The notes below the pieces were generated by a model. It saw nothing but the letters and a program-made list of their open reading frames with translations, was not told the origin of the DNA and made no database searches. This document shows, one piece after another, positions 14,164 through 24,795 of a stretch of DNA of 64,000 nucleotides. How positions within the stretch are numbered: the first letter of the stretch is position 1; each line of letters starts with the position of its first letter. A program made the position numbers and the translations under genes. This stretch comes from Streptococcus equinus. GTDB taxonomy: Bacteria > Bacillota > Bacilli > Lactobacillales > Streptococcaceae. The stretch covers positions 124,001 to 188,000 of the forward strand of contig NZ_FNJK01000004.1 of assembly GCF_900104225.1 (NCBI RefSeq). The letters run 5' to 3'.

Positions 14164-15084
14164 ATGAATACACGAGAGATGCAAGATGAGATTTTACGTC
14201 TCAAAAAAGAGAAGGGAGTCTGCATTTTAGCACACGCTTATCAGAGTCACGATATCTGGGAAGTAGCCGATTTTGTTGGGGATTCATTTGCTTTAAGTAA
14301 ATACGCTGCCAAAGCACCACAAGATACTATTATGATGTGTGGGGTGCGTTTCATGGCAGAAACGGTTAAAGTTCTATCACCTGAAAAAACTGCACTTCTA
14401 GCCAATCCAATGGCTGGTTGTCCAATGGCTGCCCAAATTGATAAAAAACTCGTTAGCTGGTTAAAAGAAGCCCACCCAGACTATACTACCGTTGCTTATA
14501 TCAACACCACATCAGAAGTCAAAACAATGGTTGATGTTTGTGTGACATCTTCTTCAGCTGTTAAGATTATCAACAACATTGACAATGATAAGATTCTCTT
14601 TGTTCCAGACCGCAACCTCGGTCAATGGGTTGCTGAACAATGTCCGGATAAACAATTTGAATTCTTCAAAGGTGGTTGTCCAACTCACATGCGTATGCGT
14701 AAACGTGACGTTCTTCGTGCTCGCGAAGAACATCCAAATGCTAAGGTTTTAGTTCACCCAGAATGTCTAGCTGAAGTTACTGAGTTAGCTGATTTTGCTG
14801 GAAGTACTACAGAAATCATGGCTTATGCTAAAAATAGCAGTGATAAAGAATTTATCATTGGTACTGAAAGTAGTATCGTTGAGCATTTACAATTTGAATG
14901 CCCAGAGAAACGTTTCTACCTTCTATCAACTGAATGTGTTTGTCACAACATGAAAATGACAACTCTAGCTGATATTTACAACTGTTTACTTGGACGAGCA
15001 GGTGAAGAGATTGAGCTTGACGAAGACACTATCAAAGGTGCTCGTCATGCGATTGACCAAATGATTCTGCTCGGTCAAAAATAA
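14164..15084 (+). CDS. nadA: Quinolinate synthase A
   Basis: The 306-residue iron-sulfur enzyme condenses iminoaspartate with dihydroxyacetone phosphate to quinolinate. Cluster cysteines are in LANPMAGCPMAAQ, VHPECLAEV and STECVCHNMK; the substrate histidine is in ILAHAYQ and the loop MMCGVRFMAETVK is typical. I favour ATG 14164 (MNTREMQDEI) because GGAGG lies 14 bases upstream; an ATG at 14143 adds seven residues but overlaps that GGAGG and has none of its own. It is transcribed alone, divergent from nadBC. Confidence 0.93.
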   Translation: MNTREMQDEILRLKKEKGVCILAHAYQSHDIWEVADFVGDSFALSKYAAKAPQDTIMMCGVRFMAETVKVLSPEKTALLANPMAGCPMAAQIDKKLVSWLKEAHPDYTTVAYINTTSEVKTMVDVCVTSSSAVKIINNIDNDKILFVPDRNLGQWVAEQCPDKQFEFFKGGCPTHMRMRKRDVLRAREEHPNAKVLVHPECLAEVTELADFAGSTTEIMAYAKNSSDKEFIIGTESSIVEHLQFECPEKRFYLLSTECVCHNMKMTTLADIYNCLLGRAGEEIELDEDTIKGARHAIDQMILLGQK

Positions 15085-15110
15085 ATTTTATTTGCATTTT
15101 CTACATACAA

Positions 15111-15140
15111 AAACCCTCTTTCTACGCCAGAAGAGGGTTT
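15111..15140 (+). terminator. nadA terminator
   Basis: AAACCCTCTT and AAGAGGGTTT form a 10-bp stem with a 10-base loop and flanking A/T tracts; usable in both directions. Confidence 0.8.
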
Positions 15141-15181
15141 TACTATTTTGGAATAAAGATTCTTTGATACTTCCTGTCTTA

Positions 15182-15258
15182 AGGCTCGTGAAAAAAGCAT
15201 CCACTGGATAATACTCGCTTTCTTCTTTTCAGGCTCGTGAAAAAAGCATCCACTGGAT
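15182..15258. repeat. 28-bp direct repeat (two copies, 49-base period) around the mutS2 terminator
   Basis: Bases 15182-15209 and 15231-15258 are identical. The unit starts AGGCTCGTG and ends CCACTGGAT. The second copy is the left part of the intact mutS2 terminator; the first lacks the closing arm. It looks like a partial tandem duplication. Confidence 0.8.
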
Positions 15259-15267
15259 GCTTTTTTT
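15240..15267 (-). terminator. mutS2 terminator
   Basis: AAAAAAGCATCC and GGATGCTTTTTT form a 12-bp stem with a 3-base loop. It begins inside the mutS2 stop codon. Confidence 0.85.
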
Positions 15268-17602
15268 AACCCAAGTTTGCGATGGTACAGCCGCTGCCAC
15301 CTGCGTTTTGTGGAGCGTAGCCAAATGATTTGACGTGTTTGTTGCGGCGAAGGTATTTTGTGACACCTTCACGGATAACACCTGTTCCGATACCGTGAAT
15401 GATATCGACTTGTGCCATGTTATTTAGCAAGGCTTGATCGATAAATTCATCCAATTCTTGCATGGCTTCTTCATAGCGTTTACCACGAAGATCAAGGCGG
15501 GCACGTGGTCCAGCAGATTTCTTGCTTTTCTTAACCACATGAACTTGTTTTTTCTTCGGTTTTTGGGCTTCTTCTTGAACTTTGACAAGGCTAAATTCGT
15601 CTTCTTTAAGCGTCATCTTAATGAGACCAACTTGCGCTTCCCATTTACCGTTTTTAGTTTGGTTAATCAAGGTTCCTCGTTGACCATAAGCTGTGACGAT
15701 AATATCATCACCCACGCGCGGTGCACGTAGTTTCTTGGCTTTTTTGAGGACTTTATTTTTCGACAAATCAACCTCAGGTGCCAATTTTTTCAACTGGCTC
15801 TTAGCTTCAATGACTTCGTGTGGTTTAAGACTCGCTTTGTGATGAAGATTTTTAAGAATTTCTTCACTTTCAGCCATGGCTTTATCCACAATTTCTTGTG
15901 CCTTAGCGGAAGCTTTTTCAAGTTCTTTGTCTTTAGCGTGTGAGAATTCGTTGTAAAGTTTCTTGACTGCACGGTTGAATTTGAGGTTATCTTGTTCAAC
16001 TTCCTTAATGTGATCAAGGCGTTTGCGACTTTCGTGCGTTTGTTCTTCCAAACGTTCAATGATGCGGTTAACATCAGTATCAGAATCCGTCAAACGCTCT
16101 GCTTCATTAACAATGATTTCTGCCAAACCTAATCGACGAGCGATTTCAAAAGCATTTGAACGACCTGGCACTCCTTGCATGAAATGATAAGTTGGACTCA
16201 ATGTCTCTGTATCAAATTCCATGCTGGCATTTTCCACAAACTCTGTCTCAATACCGTAAGCCTTCAACTCTGGATAGTGTGTTGTCGCCATAGTTTTAAC
16301 TTGTGTCAAACGCAAATGCTCTAGAATAGAAATAGCAAGACTTGCTCCTTCTTGTGGGTCAGTACCTGCCCCCAACTCATCCACAAGTACCAAGCTATCT
16401 TTATCAGCTGCTGCCAAGATATCCACAATATTTGTCATGTGACTTGAGAAAGTTGACAAGCTTTGCTCGATAGATTGTTCATCACCAATATCTGCAAAGA
16501 TTTCATTAAAAACAGCCACTTTACTACCTTTGTCAGCCAAGATTGGCAAACCTGATTGTGCCATAAGCTGCGCTAAGCCTAATGTTTTCAACATGACAGT
16601 CTTACCACCAGTATTGGGACCAGTGATGACGATAACTGTCAATTCATCTAAGAAATGCAAGTCATTTGCGACTGGATTTATCAACAGTGGGTGACGGGCT
16701 TGCAAGAGCTGCACAGTCTTATCTGTGGATAACTGTGGGACAACTGCTTTATTTTCCTGCATGAAGAGGAATTTTGCACGCACAAAATCCAAATGCCCCA
16801 AAACCCAAGCATTATTTCGAATAATATTAGTATAAGGGCGAAGCATATTTGACAATTCACGCAAAATACGCGCCATTTCATGGCGTTCGTCTGCACGTAA
16901 CTGAGTGATTTCTTCATTAAGTTGCACTACTGCGCGTGGCTCAATGTAAACTGTGCTTCCTGATGCAGAAATATCATGCACAACCCCTGAAATGCGATTG
17001 CGGTAGCTATTTTTCACAGGCAATACCGCACGACCATTACGACTAGCAATCAAAGTCTCTGTCAAATGGTCAGCTTGTTTTTTCAAAATATCCTGTAAAA
17101 TTTGACGAACTCTGCCTTCATCGTGATTGATTTGACGACGAATACGATCTAATTCTGTGCTAGCGAAGTTTTCAATAAACCCACCATCATTGATGGCTTG
17201 CAAACTTCCCTGCAAACTTGGCAAAAGTTCAATTTTATCAAAAAGGCTATTCAAAGCCATTAATTCAACATTTTCTAAATCATGGTAAAAATGTTTTACC
17301 TCTGCTGAGACTTGCAAGATTTTCTTAATATCAATAATCTCTGAAACATTGACGTCTGCATCCAATTCCAAACGACGCATACTTTCAGAAATATCACGTA
17401 AACTGCCAAGACCAAAACCATGTTGCTCAATAAAAATCTGCTCCATGTCTGACATTTCAGCAAAAGAGCGTGAAATACGGTCAGATTCAGTCATTGGTGC
17501 AAGTTTACGCAATTCATCTTGCCCTTGCTCAGTTTGTAAATAGCCAGCAAAAAGTTGCTTAACTTTATCAAATTCTAACTGTTCTAAAATTCTGTTATTC
17601 AT
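15266..17602 (-). CDS. mutS2: MutS2 (endonuclease/ribosome-rescue ATPase)
   Basis: The 778-residue protein has the MutS2 order: N-terminal clamp and core, an ATPase with Walker A GPNTGGKT and the following [15 protein letters not shown], a long coiled coil, a KOW-like piece ([14 protein letters not shown]) and a C-terminal Smr nuclease domain ([24 protein letters not shown]). MutS2 suppresses homologous recombination and in Bacillus rescues collided ribosomes. I start at [11 protein letters not shown] (17602), the family N-terminus. An extended -10 (TGGTATAAT) ends six bases before this ATG, so the mRNA is probably leaderless. zapA and cvpA lie upstream on the same strand. Confidence 0.93.
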   Translation of the reverse strand: MNNRILEQLEFDKVKQLFAGYLQTEQGQDELRKLAPMTESDRISRSFAEMSDMEQIFIEQHGFGLGSLRDISESMRRLELDADVNVSEIIDIKKILQVSAEVKHFYHDLENVELMALNSLFDKIELLPSLQGSLQAINDGGFIENFASTELDRIRRQINHDEGRVRQILQDILKKQADHLTETLIASRNGRAVLPVKNSYRNRISGVVHDISASGSTVYIEPRAVVQLNEEITQLRADERHEMARILRELSNMLRPYTNIIRNNAWVLGHLDFVRAKFLFMQENKAVVPQLSTDKTVQLLQARHPLLINPVANDLHFLDELTVIVITGPNTGGKTVMLKTLGLAQLMAQSGLPILADKGSKVAVFNEIFADIGDEQSIEQSLSTFSSHMTNIVDILAAADKDSLVLVDELGAGTDPQEGASLAISILEHLRLTQVKTMATTHYPELKAYGIETEFVENASMEFDTETLSPTYHFMQGVPGRSNAFEIARRLGLAEIIVNEAERLTDSDTDVNRIIERLEEQTHESRKRLDHIKEVEQDNLKFNRAVKKLYNEFSHAKDKELEKASAKAQEIVDKAMAESEEILKNLHHKASLKPHEVIEAKSQLKKLAPEVDLSKNKVLKKAKKLRAPRVGDDIIVTAYGQRGTLINQTKNGKWEAQVGLIKMTLKEDEFSLVKVQEEAQKPKKKQVHVVKKSKKSAGPRARLDLRGKRYEEAMQELDEFIDQALLNNMAQVDIIHGIGTGVIREGVTKYLRRNKHVKSFGYAPQNAGGSGCTIANLG

Positions 17603-17708
17603 ATCTCTATTATACCAAAACTTCACTAATATCGTGTCTTAAGCACACTGTGTTACCTTCATAAAATACGGAATAAGCCTGAGATAGTTCATCTCAGACT
17701 CGTTTACT

Positions 17709-18257
17709 CTATCCTAAAATTGCTGTCACCCAAAGTGCTCTTAGAACACTTGCCAATGGTTGAAAATAGTTAATAATCAAACGTGCTAACCAACTACTTG
17801 ATAAAAGATTCTGAACCACTGACATCGGCACAGTAGCAAGTAATGTCAAGACTAAACCAAAGAATACTAGCGCTACTAAAACCGCTAAAACGCCGCTAAT
17901 ACTGTTAATCTTAACGTTATCAAATCGATGGAGTGGTAATAAGTGTACCAAGATCCCCACCAAACGAAATAGACAATATACAAGCAAATAAATAGCTGTA
18001 AAAGCTACCCCTGCGTAATAAACCTTATCTAAATCAAAAATATTAACATCTGTGAAGAAATTAACCGTTGCTCCTTGACCAGCATTTGAATAAGGAATCC
18101 AAAGCGTAATTTCTTCAGACAGTGCTTGGTAAAAACGACTGGCTACTACCAACGAAACCATACTAGCTATGAAATAGTAGGCTTGTAAAATAATGCCACG
18201 AGAATAGCCAATATAAAAATGCCAAGCTAAAATCAGCATAATAAGAACTGATAACAT
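17709..18257 (-). CDS. cvpA: CvpA family membrane protein
   Basis: The 182-residue protein has four predicted membrane segments (for example MLSVLIMLILAWHFYIGYSRG with the typical GxxRG turn, and LAVLVALVFFGLVLTLLATV). It resembles CvpA, named for colicin V production in E. coli and of broad but unclear envelope function. It starts three bases after zapA, and zapA-cvpA-mutS2 is a conserved Firmicutes order. Confidence 0.85.
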   Translation of the reverse strand: MLSVLIMLILAWHFYIGYSRGIILQAYYFIASMVSLVVASRFYQALSEEITLWIPYSNAGQGATVNFFTDVNIFDLDKVYYAGVAFTAIYLLVYCLFRLVGILVHLLPLHRFDNVKINSISGVLAVLVALVFFGLVLTLLATVPMSVVQNLLSSSWLARLIINYFQPLASVLRALWVTAILG

Positions 18258-18260
18258 ATA

Positions 18261-18569
18261 TTATTCCTCATCAGAATCAGACTTACCGGCTTTCTCCTTA
18301 ATATCGTCAATCGCCTCAGAACGGAGAGCCGTCAATTCTTTTTCCATTTTTTCAACTTCAATCTCACGACTAAGCTGAGTTGAAAGCGAATTGAGAGCCA
18401 TCAAAATAGCAATCGTTTCATTATCAGCTTGTGGTAATTTTTCTTTGATTGTATTATATTTTTCTTTGGCTACACGCTCAACTTCCTCCATGAAGAGGTT
18501 ATCCTTATCCGTTGTCAATGTGAGCGACTTTTCTCCAAAGACGAATTTATAACGATTTTTGCTTTCCAT
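18261..18569 (-). CDS. zapA: Cell division protein ZapA
   Basis: The 102-residue protein starts with the ZapA beta-hairpin (NRYKFVFGEKSLTLTTD) followed by a long helix (VERVAKEKYNTIKEKL, ILMALNSLSTQLSREIEVEKM) ending in an acidic tail. ZapA cross-links FtsZ filaments at the division ring. A TATAAT lies about 20 bases upstream of the Shine-Dalgarno GAGGTGAC. It is divergent from rnhC. Confidence 0.85.
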   Translation of the reverse strand: MESKNRYKFVFGEKSLTLTTDKDNLFMEEVERVAKEKYNTIKEKLPQADNETIAILMALNSLSTQLSREIEVEKMEKELTALRSEAIDDIKEKAGKSDSDEE

Positions 18570-18688
18570 ATAGTCACCTCTTTGACATTATACCTTAAAA
18601 TAAACATTTCGTAAAATTTAAGCGTGAAAATGCTAGTTTCAACAGGCTATTTTGCCACCTCGCCATCTTTTTATGTTACAATAAAATT

Positions 18689-19585
18689 ATGAATACAATT
18701 GTTATGAAACTAGGGAAAATTGACTTGCAAAACCTCATTAAAACACTAGCTGGCAAACAAGTCACAAACAATAATCCCTACGTCACTTTTGCCGCAAAAG
18801 TAAATGGCGTCACAGTCCTTGCTTACACCTCTGGTAAAGTCGTTTTTCAAGGAAATGCTGCACAAGAAGTCGCTAGCCAATTTGGTTATCAAGCGTCAGA
18901 AGACACGCAGAATACTAAGGCTGGTCAAGCCATGCCTTTAATCGGTTCAGATGAAGTCGGCAACGGTTCTTACTTTGGTGGCTTAGCGGTTGTTGCTAGT
19001 TTTGTAACTCCTGATGACCACGCGCTGCTAAAGAAACTTGGTGTCGATGATTCTAAGAATTTAACGGATAGTAAAATTCGCCAAATCGCCCCTATCTTAG
19101 AAGAGAAAATCAGACATAAAGCTCTGCTATTATCCCCACAAAAATATAACCAAGTCGTTGGGAAAGGTAAGATGCATAATGCTGTATCGGTTAAGGTTGC
19201 ACTTCACAACCAAGCTATCTACCTCTTGCTACAAGATGGCGTGAAGCCTGAAAAAATCGTTATCGATGCTTTTACCAGCCGTCAGAACTATGAAAAATAC
19301 CTAAAAAATGAAGTTAATCACTTTGATAACCCTTTAACTCTTGAAGAAAAAGCTGAGGGTAAATACCTAGCTGTAGCAGTTAGTTCTATTATCGCCCGAA
19401 ACCTTTTCCTAGAGAATTTAGATAAACTAATCCAAGAAGTGCAATACAAACTCCCAAGTGGTGCTGGTAGCCAATCAGATAAAGTTGCTAGTCAGATTTT
19501 AGCTGCCTATGGCATGCCTGGCTTAGAACATACCGCAAAACTCCACTTTGCAAACACCCAAAAAGCCCAAAATTTATTAAAATAA
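18689..19585 (+). CDS. rnhC: Ribonuclease HIII
   Basis: The 298-residue enzyme cleaves RNA in RNA-DNA hybrids and clears R-loops. The N-terminal domain is TBP-like and substrate binding ([21 protein letters not shown]). The catalytic domain begins [16 protein letters not shown], with DE metal ligands, then [11 protein letters not shown] and IVIDAFTS. An extended -10 (TGTTACAAT, ending 18682) sits six bases before the ATG and no Shine-Dalgarno is seen, so a leaderless mRNA is likely. It is followed after 16 bases by lepB. Confidence 0.93.
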   Translation: MNTIVMKLGKIDLQNLIKTLAGKQVTNNNPYVTFAAKVNGVTVLAYTSGKVVFQGNAAQEVASQFGYQASEDTQNTKAGQAMPLIGSDEVGNGSYFGGLAVVASFVTPDDHALLKKLGVDDSKNLTDSKIRQIAPILEEKIRHKALLLSPQKYNQVVGKGKMHNAVSVKVALHNQAIYLLLQDGVKPEKIVIDAFTSRQNYEKYLKNEVNHFDNPLTLEEKAEGKYLAVAVSSIIARNLFLENLDKLIQEVQYKLPSGAGSQSDKVASQILAAYGMPGLEHTAKLHFANTQKAQNLLK

Positions 19586-19601
19586 CATCGAGGAGCCTAT
19601 T

Positions 19602-20195
19602 ATGAAACAATTCATTAAAGAATGGGGAGCCTTCATCCTCTTTTTCGTCGTCCTTGGTCTTCTTCGCCTCTTCGTCCTACAACCCGTGAGTGTTGACGGT
19701 CACTCTATGGACCCTACCTTGGCTGATGGAGAACGCCTAATCGTTCTTAAAACTTCATCTATTAATCGTTTTGATATTGTTGTCGCTAAAGAAAAAGAAG
19801 GTAATAAAACTAAAGAAATCGTAAAACGCGTTGTCGGACTCCCAAATGACACCATCACTTACAAAGATGACGTTCTTTATGTTAACGGTAAAAAGACAGA
19901 TGAACCTTATCTAGACAAATATAAAAAAGCTTTTGAGGAAGATGATTTGCAGGATATCTATTCTTACAATACCCTCTTCCAGCAATTAGCTGAAAGCTCT
20001 GATGCCTTCACCACTGCTAAAGATGGCAGTACTGAATTTACAGTCAAAGTTCCAAAAGACCAGTACTTCTTATTAGGTGATGACCGTATCGTTTCAAAAG
20101 ACAGCCGCGAAGTTGGTACCTTTAAAAAATCGGCTATCGTGGGAGAAGTCAAATTCCGCTTCTGGCCATTATCAAAAATTGGAAGCGTTCATTAA
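19602..20195 (+). CDS. lepB: Signal peptidase I (housekeeping)
   Basis: The 197-residue protease has an N-terminal membrane anchor (WGAFILFFVVLGLLRLFVLQP), the catalytic serine in GHSMDPTL, the lysine in VKRVVGLPND, and LLGDDRIVSKDSREVG. It removes signal peptides from general secretory precursors. GAGGAG precedes the start. It is in an rnhC-lepB pair, conserved in streptococci, and is followed by its own terminator. Confidence 0.93.
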   Translation: MKQFIKEWGAFILFFVVLGLLRLFVLQPVSVDGHSMDPTLADGERLIVLKTSSINRFDIVVAKEKEGNKTKEIVKRVVGLPNDTITYKDDVLYVNGKKTDEPYLDKYKKAFEEDDLQDIYSYNTLFQQLAESSDAFTTAKDGSTEFTVKVPKDQYFLLGDDRIVSKDSREVGTFKKSAIVGEVKFRFWPLSKIGSVH

Positions 20196-20199
20196 TAAT

Positions 20200-20232
20200 A
20201 AAAGGACTTAACTCAATTGGGTAAGTCCTTTT
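20200..20232 (+). terminator. Terminator of rnhC-lepB
   Basis: AAAAGGACTTA and TAAGTCCTTTT form an 11-bp stem with an 11-base loop. Confidence 0.8.
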
Positions 20233-20292
20233 GATTAGTCATGTTTTGAATGATATAATAAAGCCACTATAGAAATCACGTAAGGATCAATT

Positions 20293-22767
20293 ATGGAATA
20301 CTTCTTTTCTGGCATCGTTGACCGTATTATTTTTGAAAATGCCAGTAACTTTTTTAAAATCATATTACTCGAAATCGAAGATACTGATTCTGACTTCGAT
20401 GATTTTGAGATTATTGTTACCGGGACAATGGCTGAAATCATTGAGGGCGATAATTATACTTTCTGGGGCGAATTAACCCAACATCCAAAATATGGTGAGC
20501 AGCTCAAAGTCACACGCTATGAGCGCTCAAAACCAACATCATCAGGCTTAATCAAGTATTTTTCAAGCGAACATTTTAAAGGGATTGGTAAAAAAACAGC
20601 AGAAAAAATCGTCCAACTCTACGGTGACGATACTATCGATAAAATTTTAGAAGACCCAAGTAAACTTGAAAGTATTTCAGGGCTCTCTAAAGAAAACCGT
20701 GATAATTTTGTTGCCAAATTAAAACTCAACTACGGTACCGAACAAATCCTATCAAAACTCGCAGAATACGGTTTAACCAACCGCGTTGCTTTTGATATTT
20801 TTAACCAGTACAAGGAAGACAGTCTTGATATTATCCAAGAAAATCCTTACCAACTAGTTGAAGATATTCAAGGGATTGGTTTTAAAATCGCTGACCAACT
20901 AGCTGAACAATTAGGCATTGAGGCAGATGCTCCGCAACGTTTTCGCGCAGCGCTTGTTCATACCTTATTTGAATTATCCATTGAAAATGGAGATACTTAC
21001 GTTGAAGCGCGTGATTTACTAGAAAATGCGATCACCATTCTTGAAGAAGCTCGTCAGATTGAACTAGATCCAGCAGCAGTTGCTCAAGAATTATCAACCC
21101 TCATCGCTGAAGATAAGGTGCAAAATATTGGTACAAAGATTTTTGACAACACTCTTTTTTATGCTGAAGCTGGCATCAAGAAAAATCTAACACGCATCCT
21201 TGACACACCACTGGCTAAACAATTCTCAGAAGAAGACTTGCAAGAAGAAATTGCTGACATCGAGGATACTTTTGGAATTAGCTATGATTCGGTACAGAAA
21301 AAGGCCATTAAAGAAGCACTCCAAAGCAAAGTTTTCATTTTGACAGGTGGTCCTGGTACAGGTAAAACAACTGTTATCAATGGCTTAATTGCGGCTTATG
21401 CTGATCTTCACGGGATAGATTTAGAAAAGAAAGATATTCCTATCGTTCTTGCTGCACCGACAGGTCGTGCTGCCCGTCGCATGAATGAACTCACTGGGCT
21501 ACCAAGTGCCACAATTCACCGTCATCTTGGTCTAAATGGCGATAATGATTACCAAGCTATGGATGATTATCTTGACTGTGATTTGATTATCATTGACGAA
21601 TTTTCAATGGTGGATACCTGGCTGGCTAACCAACTATTTAGCTCGATTTCATCAAATACTCAAGTCATTATCGTTGGTGACAGTGATCAATTACCATCTG
21701 TAGGACCTGGACAAGTTTTGGCTGATTTACTAAAAATCAAATCATTACCGCAAATCGCCCTAACCAAAATTTTCAGACAATCAGAAGATTCCACTATTGT
21801 TAGCCTAGCTAACCAGATGAGACAAGGCGTCTTGCCAGCTGATTTCACCCAGAAAAAAGCAGACCGTTCTTATTTCGAAGCTGGCGCTCAGTACATTCCT
21901 GAAATGATTCCAAAGATTGTCAGCGCAGCTATTAAAAGTGGTATTAGTCCCCAAGAAATTCAAATTCTTGCCCCAATGTATCGAGGAGCCGCTGGTATTA
22001 ACCGACTCAACACCATTATTCAAGAACTGCTTAATCCACTTGGTGACCAATTATCATTTGCTTTTGGAGAAATGAATTTCCGTAAGGGAGATAAAGTTCT
22101 ACACTTGATTAATGATGCTGAGCTTAATGTGTTCAACGGCGATATTGGATACATCACTGACTTGATTCCCGCCAAATACACTGAGTCCAAACAAGATGAA
22201 CTTTACATGTCTTTTGATGGAACAGAAGTCATTTACCCTCGTAATGAATGGCACAAAATCACGCTAGCTTATGCCATGTCTATTCACAAATCCCAAGGGA
22301 GTGAATTTCAAGTTGTCATCCTCCCTATCACTCGCCAAAGCCACCGCCTTCTTCAGCGTAACCTCATTTATACTGCAATTACCCGCTCTAAAAGTAAATT
22401 AGTTATGTTAGGGGAAATTGCTGCCTTCGATTATGCCATCAAAAACGAAGGGGCTAAGCGAAATACTTATCTCGTTCAACGCTTTACAGCAACTGATACA
22501 GAACTTGACAAAGCTGAGACAACTGAAAAAGTCAACAATCCAAAAGAAATCCAAAACATTAAACCAAAAGGCAACACAAGTGCTTCTACTCCTCACATAA
22601 AAGAAGAAGTATCGGAAGAAGCTGTTCAACTCAGCTTAGATTTTGAAGTTGACGAATCTAAACCAGAGCAAATCAAAGACTATCGTCTAACAGAAGAAAA
22701 TCTTCCTTTTATCGATCCAATGATTGGTATCACACAAGACGATATTGACCAATTTTTCAAAAAATAA
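20293..22767 (+). CDS. recD2: RecD2 (YrrC-type) DNA helicase
   Basis: The 824-residue 5'-3' helicase works without RecBC. The N-terminal region has an OB-like piece and helix-hairpin-helix turns (FKGIGKKTAEKIVQLYG; GIGFKIADQLAEQLG). The SF1B motor has Walker A GGPGTGKTTVI, Walker B IIIDEFSMVD, motif III VGDSDQLPSVGPGQVL and motif VI-like AITRSKSKL after the KSQGSEF box. The last 100 residues are a low-complexity acidic tail. RecD2 protects replication forks and limits mutation in Bacillus. AAGGATCA precedes the ATG. Confidence 0.93.
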   Translation: MEYFFSGIVDRIIFENASNFFKIILLEIEDTDSDFDDFEIIVTGTMAEIIEGDNYTFWGELTQHPKYGEQLKVTRYERSKPTSSGLIKYFSSEHFKGIGKKTAEKIVQLYGDDTIDKILEDPSKLESISGLSKENRDNFVAKLKLNYGTEQILSKLAEYGLTNRVAFDIFNQYKEDSLDIIQENPYQLVEDIQGIGFKIADQLAEQLGIEADAPQRFRAALVHTLFELSIENGDTYVEARDLLENAITILEEARQIELDPAAVAQELSTLIAEDKVQNIGTKIFDNTLFYAEAGIKKNLTRILDTPLAKQFSEEDLQEEIADIEDTFGISYDSVQKKAIKEALQSKVFILTGGPGTGKTTVINGLIAAYADLHGIDLEKKDIPIVLAAPTGRAARRMNELTGLPSATIHRHLGLNGDNDYQAMDDYLDCDLIIIDEFSMVDTWLANQLFSSISSNTQVIIVGDSDQLPSVGPGQVLADLLKIKSLPQIALTKIFRQSEDSTIVSLANQMRQGVLPADFTQKKADRSYFEAGAQYIPEMIPKIVSAAIKSGISPQEIQILAPMYRGAAGINRLNTIIQELLNPLGDQLSFAFGEMNFRKGDKVLHLINDAELNVFNGDIGYITDLIPAKYTESKQDELYMSFDGTEVIYPRNEWHKITLAYAMSIHKSQGSEFQVVILPITRQSHRLLQRNLIYTAITRSKSKLVMLGEIAAFDYAIKNEGAKRNTYLVQRFTATDTELDKAETTEKVNNPKEIQNIKPKGNTSASTPHIKEEVSEEAVQLSLDFEVDESKPEQIKDYRLTEENLPFIDPMIGITQDDIDQFFKK

Positions 22768-22771
22768 TAGC

Positions 22772-22811
22772 TAAAAGCTAGGAAACTTTACAATAGTTTT
22801 TTAGCTTTTCT
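22772..22811 (+). terminator. Probable recD2 terminator
   Basis: AAAAGCTA and TAGCTTTT flank about 20 bases; T-rich sequence follows. It is weaker than the others. Confidence 0.5.
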
Positions 22812-22950
22812 TATGCACCAATATTGTATAAATATAAATTTTCAGATGATAAAATAACTTTATACTTGAAACATTTCGAGACTTAAAACGATTTAATCCT
22901 TGAAACTAAAGGATTTTCAGATATTACATCTCTTGACAGAAAAGTGTTTA

Positions 22951-22978
22951 CATATAAGGAAATTGTGTTATAATATCT
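22951..22978 (+). promoter_or_regulatory. Promoter of the four-pass membrane protein gene
   Basis: TTTACA and TATAAT are about 16 bases apart, roughly 45 bases before the GGAGGTTTGAA ribosome site. A TTGACA at about 22933 lies further upstream. Confidence 0.55.
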
Positions 22979-23021
22979 GTACTATCATAATAGGATTACC
23001 ATTGTTTTTAGGAGGTTTGAA

Positions 23022-23519
23022 ATGGTTTCTTATGAAAAAATTCGTCAATCTTTGCGTTCTTGGACGCTTTTCATCGCTTGGGTAAATGTTCTTGCTGCGC
23101 TAAGCAAAGTTTGGAGTGTTATTAGCCATTTTGTCTTGGTTAATAACCTCGACAAGCTAAAAGAACAACTTGATGCTGAGAAATTCCGAATTCTTGAAGC
23201 TTCTACCAATGTTGGCATTGTTATCATTGCAGTTATTGCTCTTGTTATTAACATCATTGTAGCTGTTTTAGCATTCAAAAACTTATCAAAAATCAAAGAC
23301 AATGCTCCAAGTTTATCACCTTACCGCATTGCCTTGATTTATACTGTTGTTTACAATCTTGCAAGCTTTGCCTTGAGTGTATATCTTAATATCCCACTTT
23401 CACCATTTAGTCTTATTCTACCACTTGTCTTCCTAGTACTTTATGGCTATGTCTACAACAAAGCCGCACAATTACTAGACAAAGATAATGCTGACGATTC
23501 TGAAAGTGATAATAACTAA
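23022..23519 (+). CDS. Four-pass membrane protein, unknown function
   Basis: The 165-residue protein has four hydrophobic segments (TLFIAWVNVLAALSKVWSVI; VGIVIIAVIALVINIIVAVLAF; RIALIYTVVYNLASFALSVYL; LILPLVFLVLYGYVYNKAA) and an acidic C-terminus (DNADDSESDNN). A charged loop of about 20 residues (NLDKLKEQLDAEKF) lies between segments 1 and 2. I recognise no family. AGGAGGTTTGAA gives strong initiation. It converges on dinB across a shared terminator. Confidence 0.8.
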   Translation: MVSYEKIRQSLRSWTLFIAWVNVLAALSKVWSVISHFVLVNNLDKLKEQLDAEKFRILEASTNVGIVIIAVIALVINIIVAVLAFKNLSKIKDNAPSLSPYRIALIYTVVYNLASFALSVYLNIPLSPFSLILPLVFLVLYGYVYNKAAQLLDKDNADDSESDNN

Positions 23520-23532
23520 GCTTTTTGAAACG

Positions 23533-23566
23533 AATACCGTCTCAGCAACTACTAAGACGGTATTTT
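23533..23566. terminator. Bidirectional terminator between the membrane protein gene and dinB
   Basis: AATACCGTCT and AGACGGTATT form a 10-bp stem with a 12-base loop, followed by T-rich sequence on the plus strand and preceding TTCAAAAAG on the minus side. Confidence 0.8.
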
Positions 23567-24662
23567 AATTTTTAAAAAGATTTAAAGGACGAATATTATC
23601 TTCTAATCCCGTGATAGTAACCCCCAGAAGACGCACACCAACTTTTGATTCTTCTAAGCTGTCAAATATTGTGTGAGCAGCTTGATCAATCACATCAAAG
23701 TCATTGGTGACATCATCTAGCGTTTTGCGCTTGGTTAAGGTTGAAAAATCCGCATATCGAACCTTCAAAACGACAGTCCGACCAACTTTATTATTTCGGA
23801 TTAGACTGTCAACAACACGGCGAGTATTTTTTGAAATCTCCGACTTAATGTCAGCATCATCGTAAAGCAATTTACCATAGGTGCGTTCACTGCCAATGGA
23901 TTTTCGAATACGATTGGGCCTCACAGGAGAATTGGAAATACCACGCGCTTTGCGATACAAATCATAACCAAAGCGTCCGAAATGATCAATTAAGGTCATC
24001 TCTGGAATTTCTAACAGGTCCGCACCTGTAAAAACACCTAGTTGATGTAATTTTTCAACTGATTTCTTACCCACACCATGAAATTTTTCAATTGGTAATT
24101 TTTTCAAGAAATCCTGCGCATCTTCTGGCAATATCAAGGTTAAACCCTTTGGTTTATCAAAATCCGAAGCAAGTTTGGCTAAAAACTTGTTATAAGAGAC
24201 ACCTGCTGAACAAGTCAGGTGAACTTCTTGCCAAATATCATATTGAATCATTTTAGCAATTTTAATCGCTGATTTGATGCCACGTTTATTTTCAGTAACA
24301 TCTAAATAAGCCTCATCAATAGACATAGGTTCTACTAAGTCTGTATAACGTCTGAAAATCTCACGAATTTGCATTCCTATTTCTCGGTATTTTTGATAAT
24401 TACCAGAAATAAAAATAGCTTGTGGACAACGTTCGTAAGCCTCTTTTGAAGACATGGCAGAATGAACGCCAAATTTTCTGGCTTCATAATTACATGTTGA
24501 TACGACACCACGTCCACCTGTCTTACGTGGATCAGAACCAATAATCACAGGCTTTCCTTTGAGGTCTGGATTATCTCTTTCTTCCACTGACGCAAAAAAG
24601 GCATCCATATCAATGTGAATAATTTTTCGAGAAGTGTCATTAATTAATGGAAAAATAAGCAT
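23565..24662 (-). CDS. dinB: DNA polymerase IV
   Basis: The 365-residue Y-family translesion polymerase has the catalytic motif [19 protein letters not shown], the second acidic pair in [10 protein letters not shown], helix-hairpin-helix [16 protein letters not shown] and the little-finger domain. I start at [13 protein letters not shown] (24662), the streptococcal N-terminus, the second of two adjacent ATGs behind AAAGGACTGG. The promoter has TATAAT about 20 bases upstream. I see no competence (CIN) box in front of it. Confidence 0.92.
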   Translation of the reverse strand: MLIFPLINDTSRKIIHIDMDAFFASVEERDNPDLKGKPVIIGSDPRKTGGRGVVSTCNYEARKFGVHSAMSSKEAYERCPQAIFISGNYQKYREIGMQIREIFRRYTDLVEPMSIDEAYLDVTENKRGIKSAIKIAKMIQYDIWQEVHLTCSAGVSYNKFLAKLASDFDKPKGLTLILPEDAQDFLKKLPIEKFHGVGKKSVEKLHQLGVFTGADLLEIPEMTLIDHFGRFGYDLYRKARGISNSPVRPNRIRKSIGSERTYGKLLYDDADIKSEISKNTRRVVDSLIRNNKVGRTVVLKVRYADFSTLTKRKTLDDVTNDFDVIDQAAHTIFDSLEESKVGVRLLGVTITGLEDNIRPLNLFKN

Positions 24663-24723
24663 CATCCAGTCCTTTCTGACTCTATTATAACAATTTTCAT
24701 TGCTTTCAAGCAAAACTTACAAA

Positions 24724-24764
24724 TTTCTAGTACAGTTACCTATTTTCTGAAACTGTACTAGAAA
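24724..24764. repeat. 14-bp perfect inverted repeat between dinB and pflB
   Basis: TTTCTAGTACAGTT (24724-24737) and AACTGTACTAGAAA (24751-24764) are exact complements around a 13-base loop. The right arm is followed by AGATTCTTGTTTTTT. It could be a regulator dyad, a terminator of an unseen short transcript, or an RNA element. Confidence 0.7.
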
Positions 24765-24795
24765 AGATTCTTGTTTTTTGCAATTTTTTTGTTTG

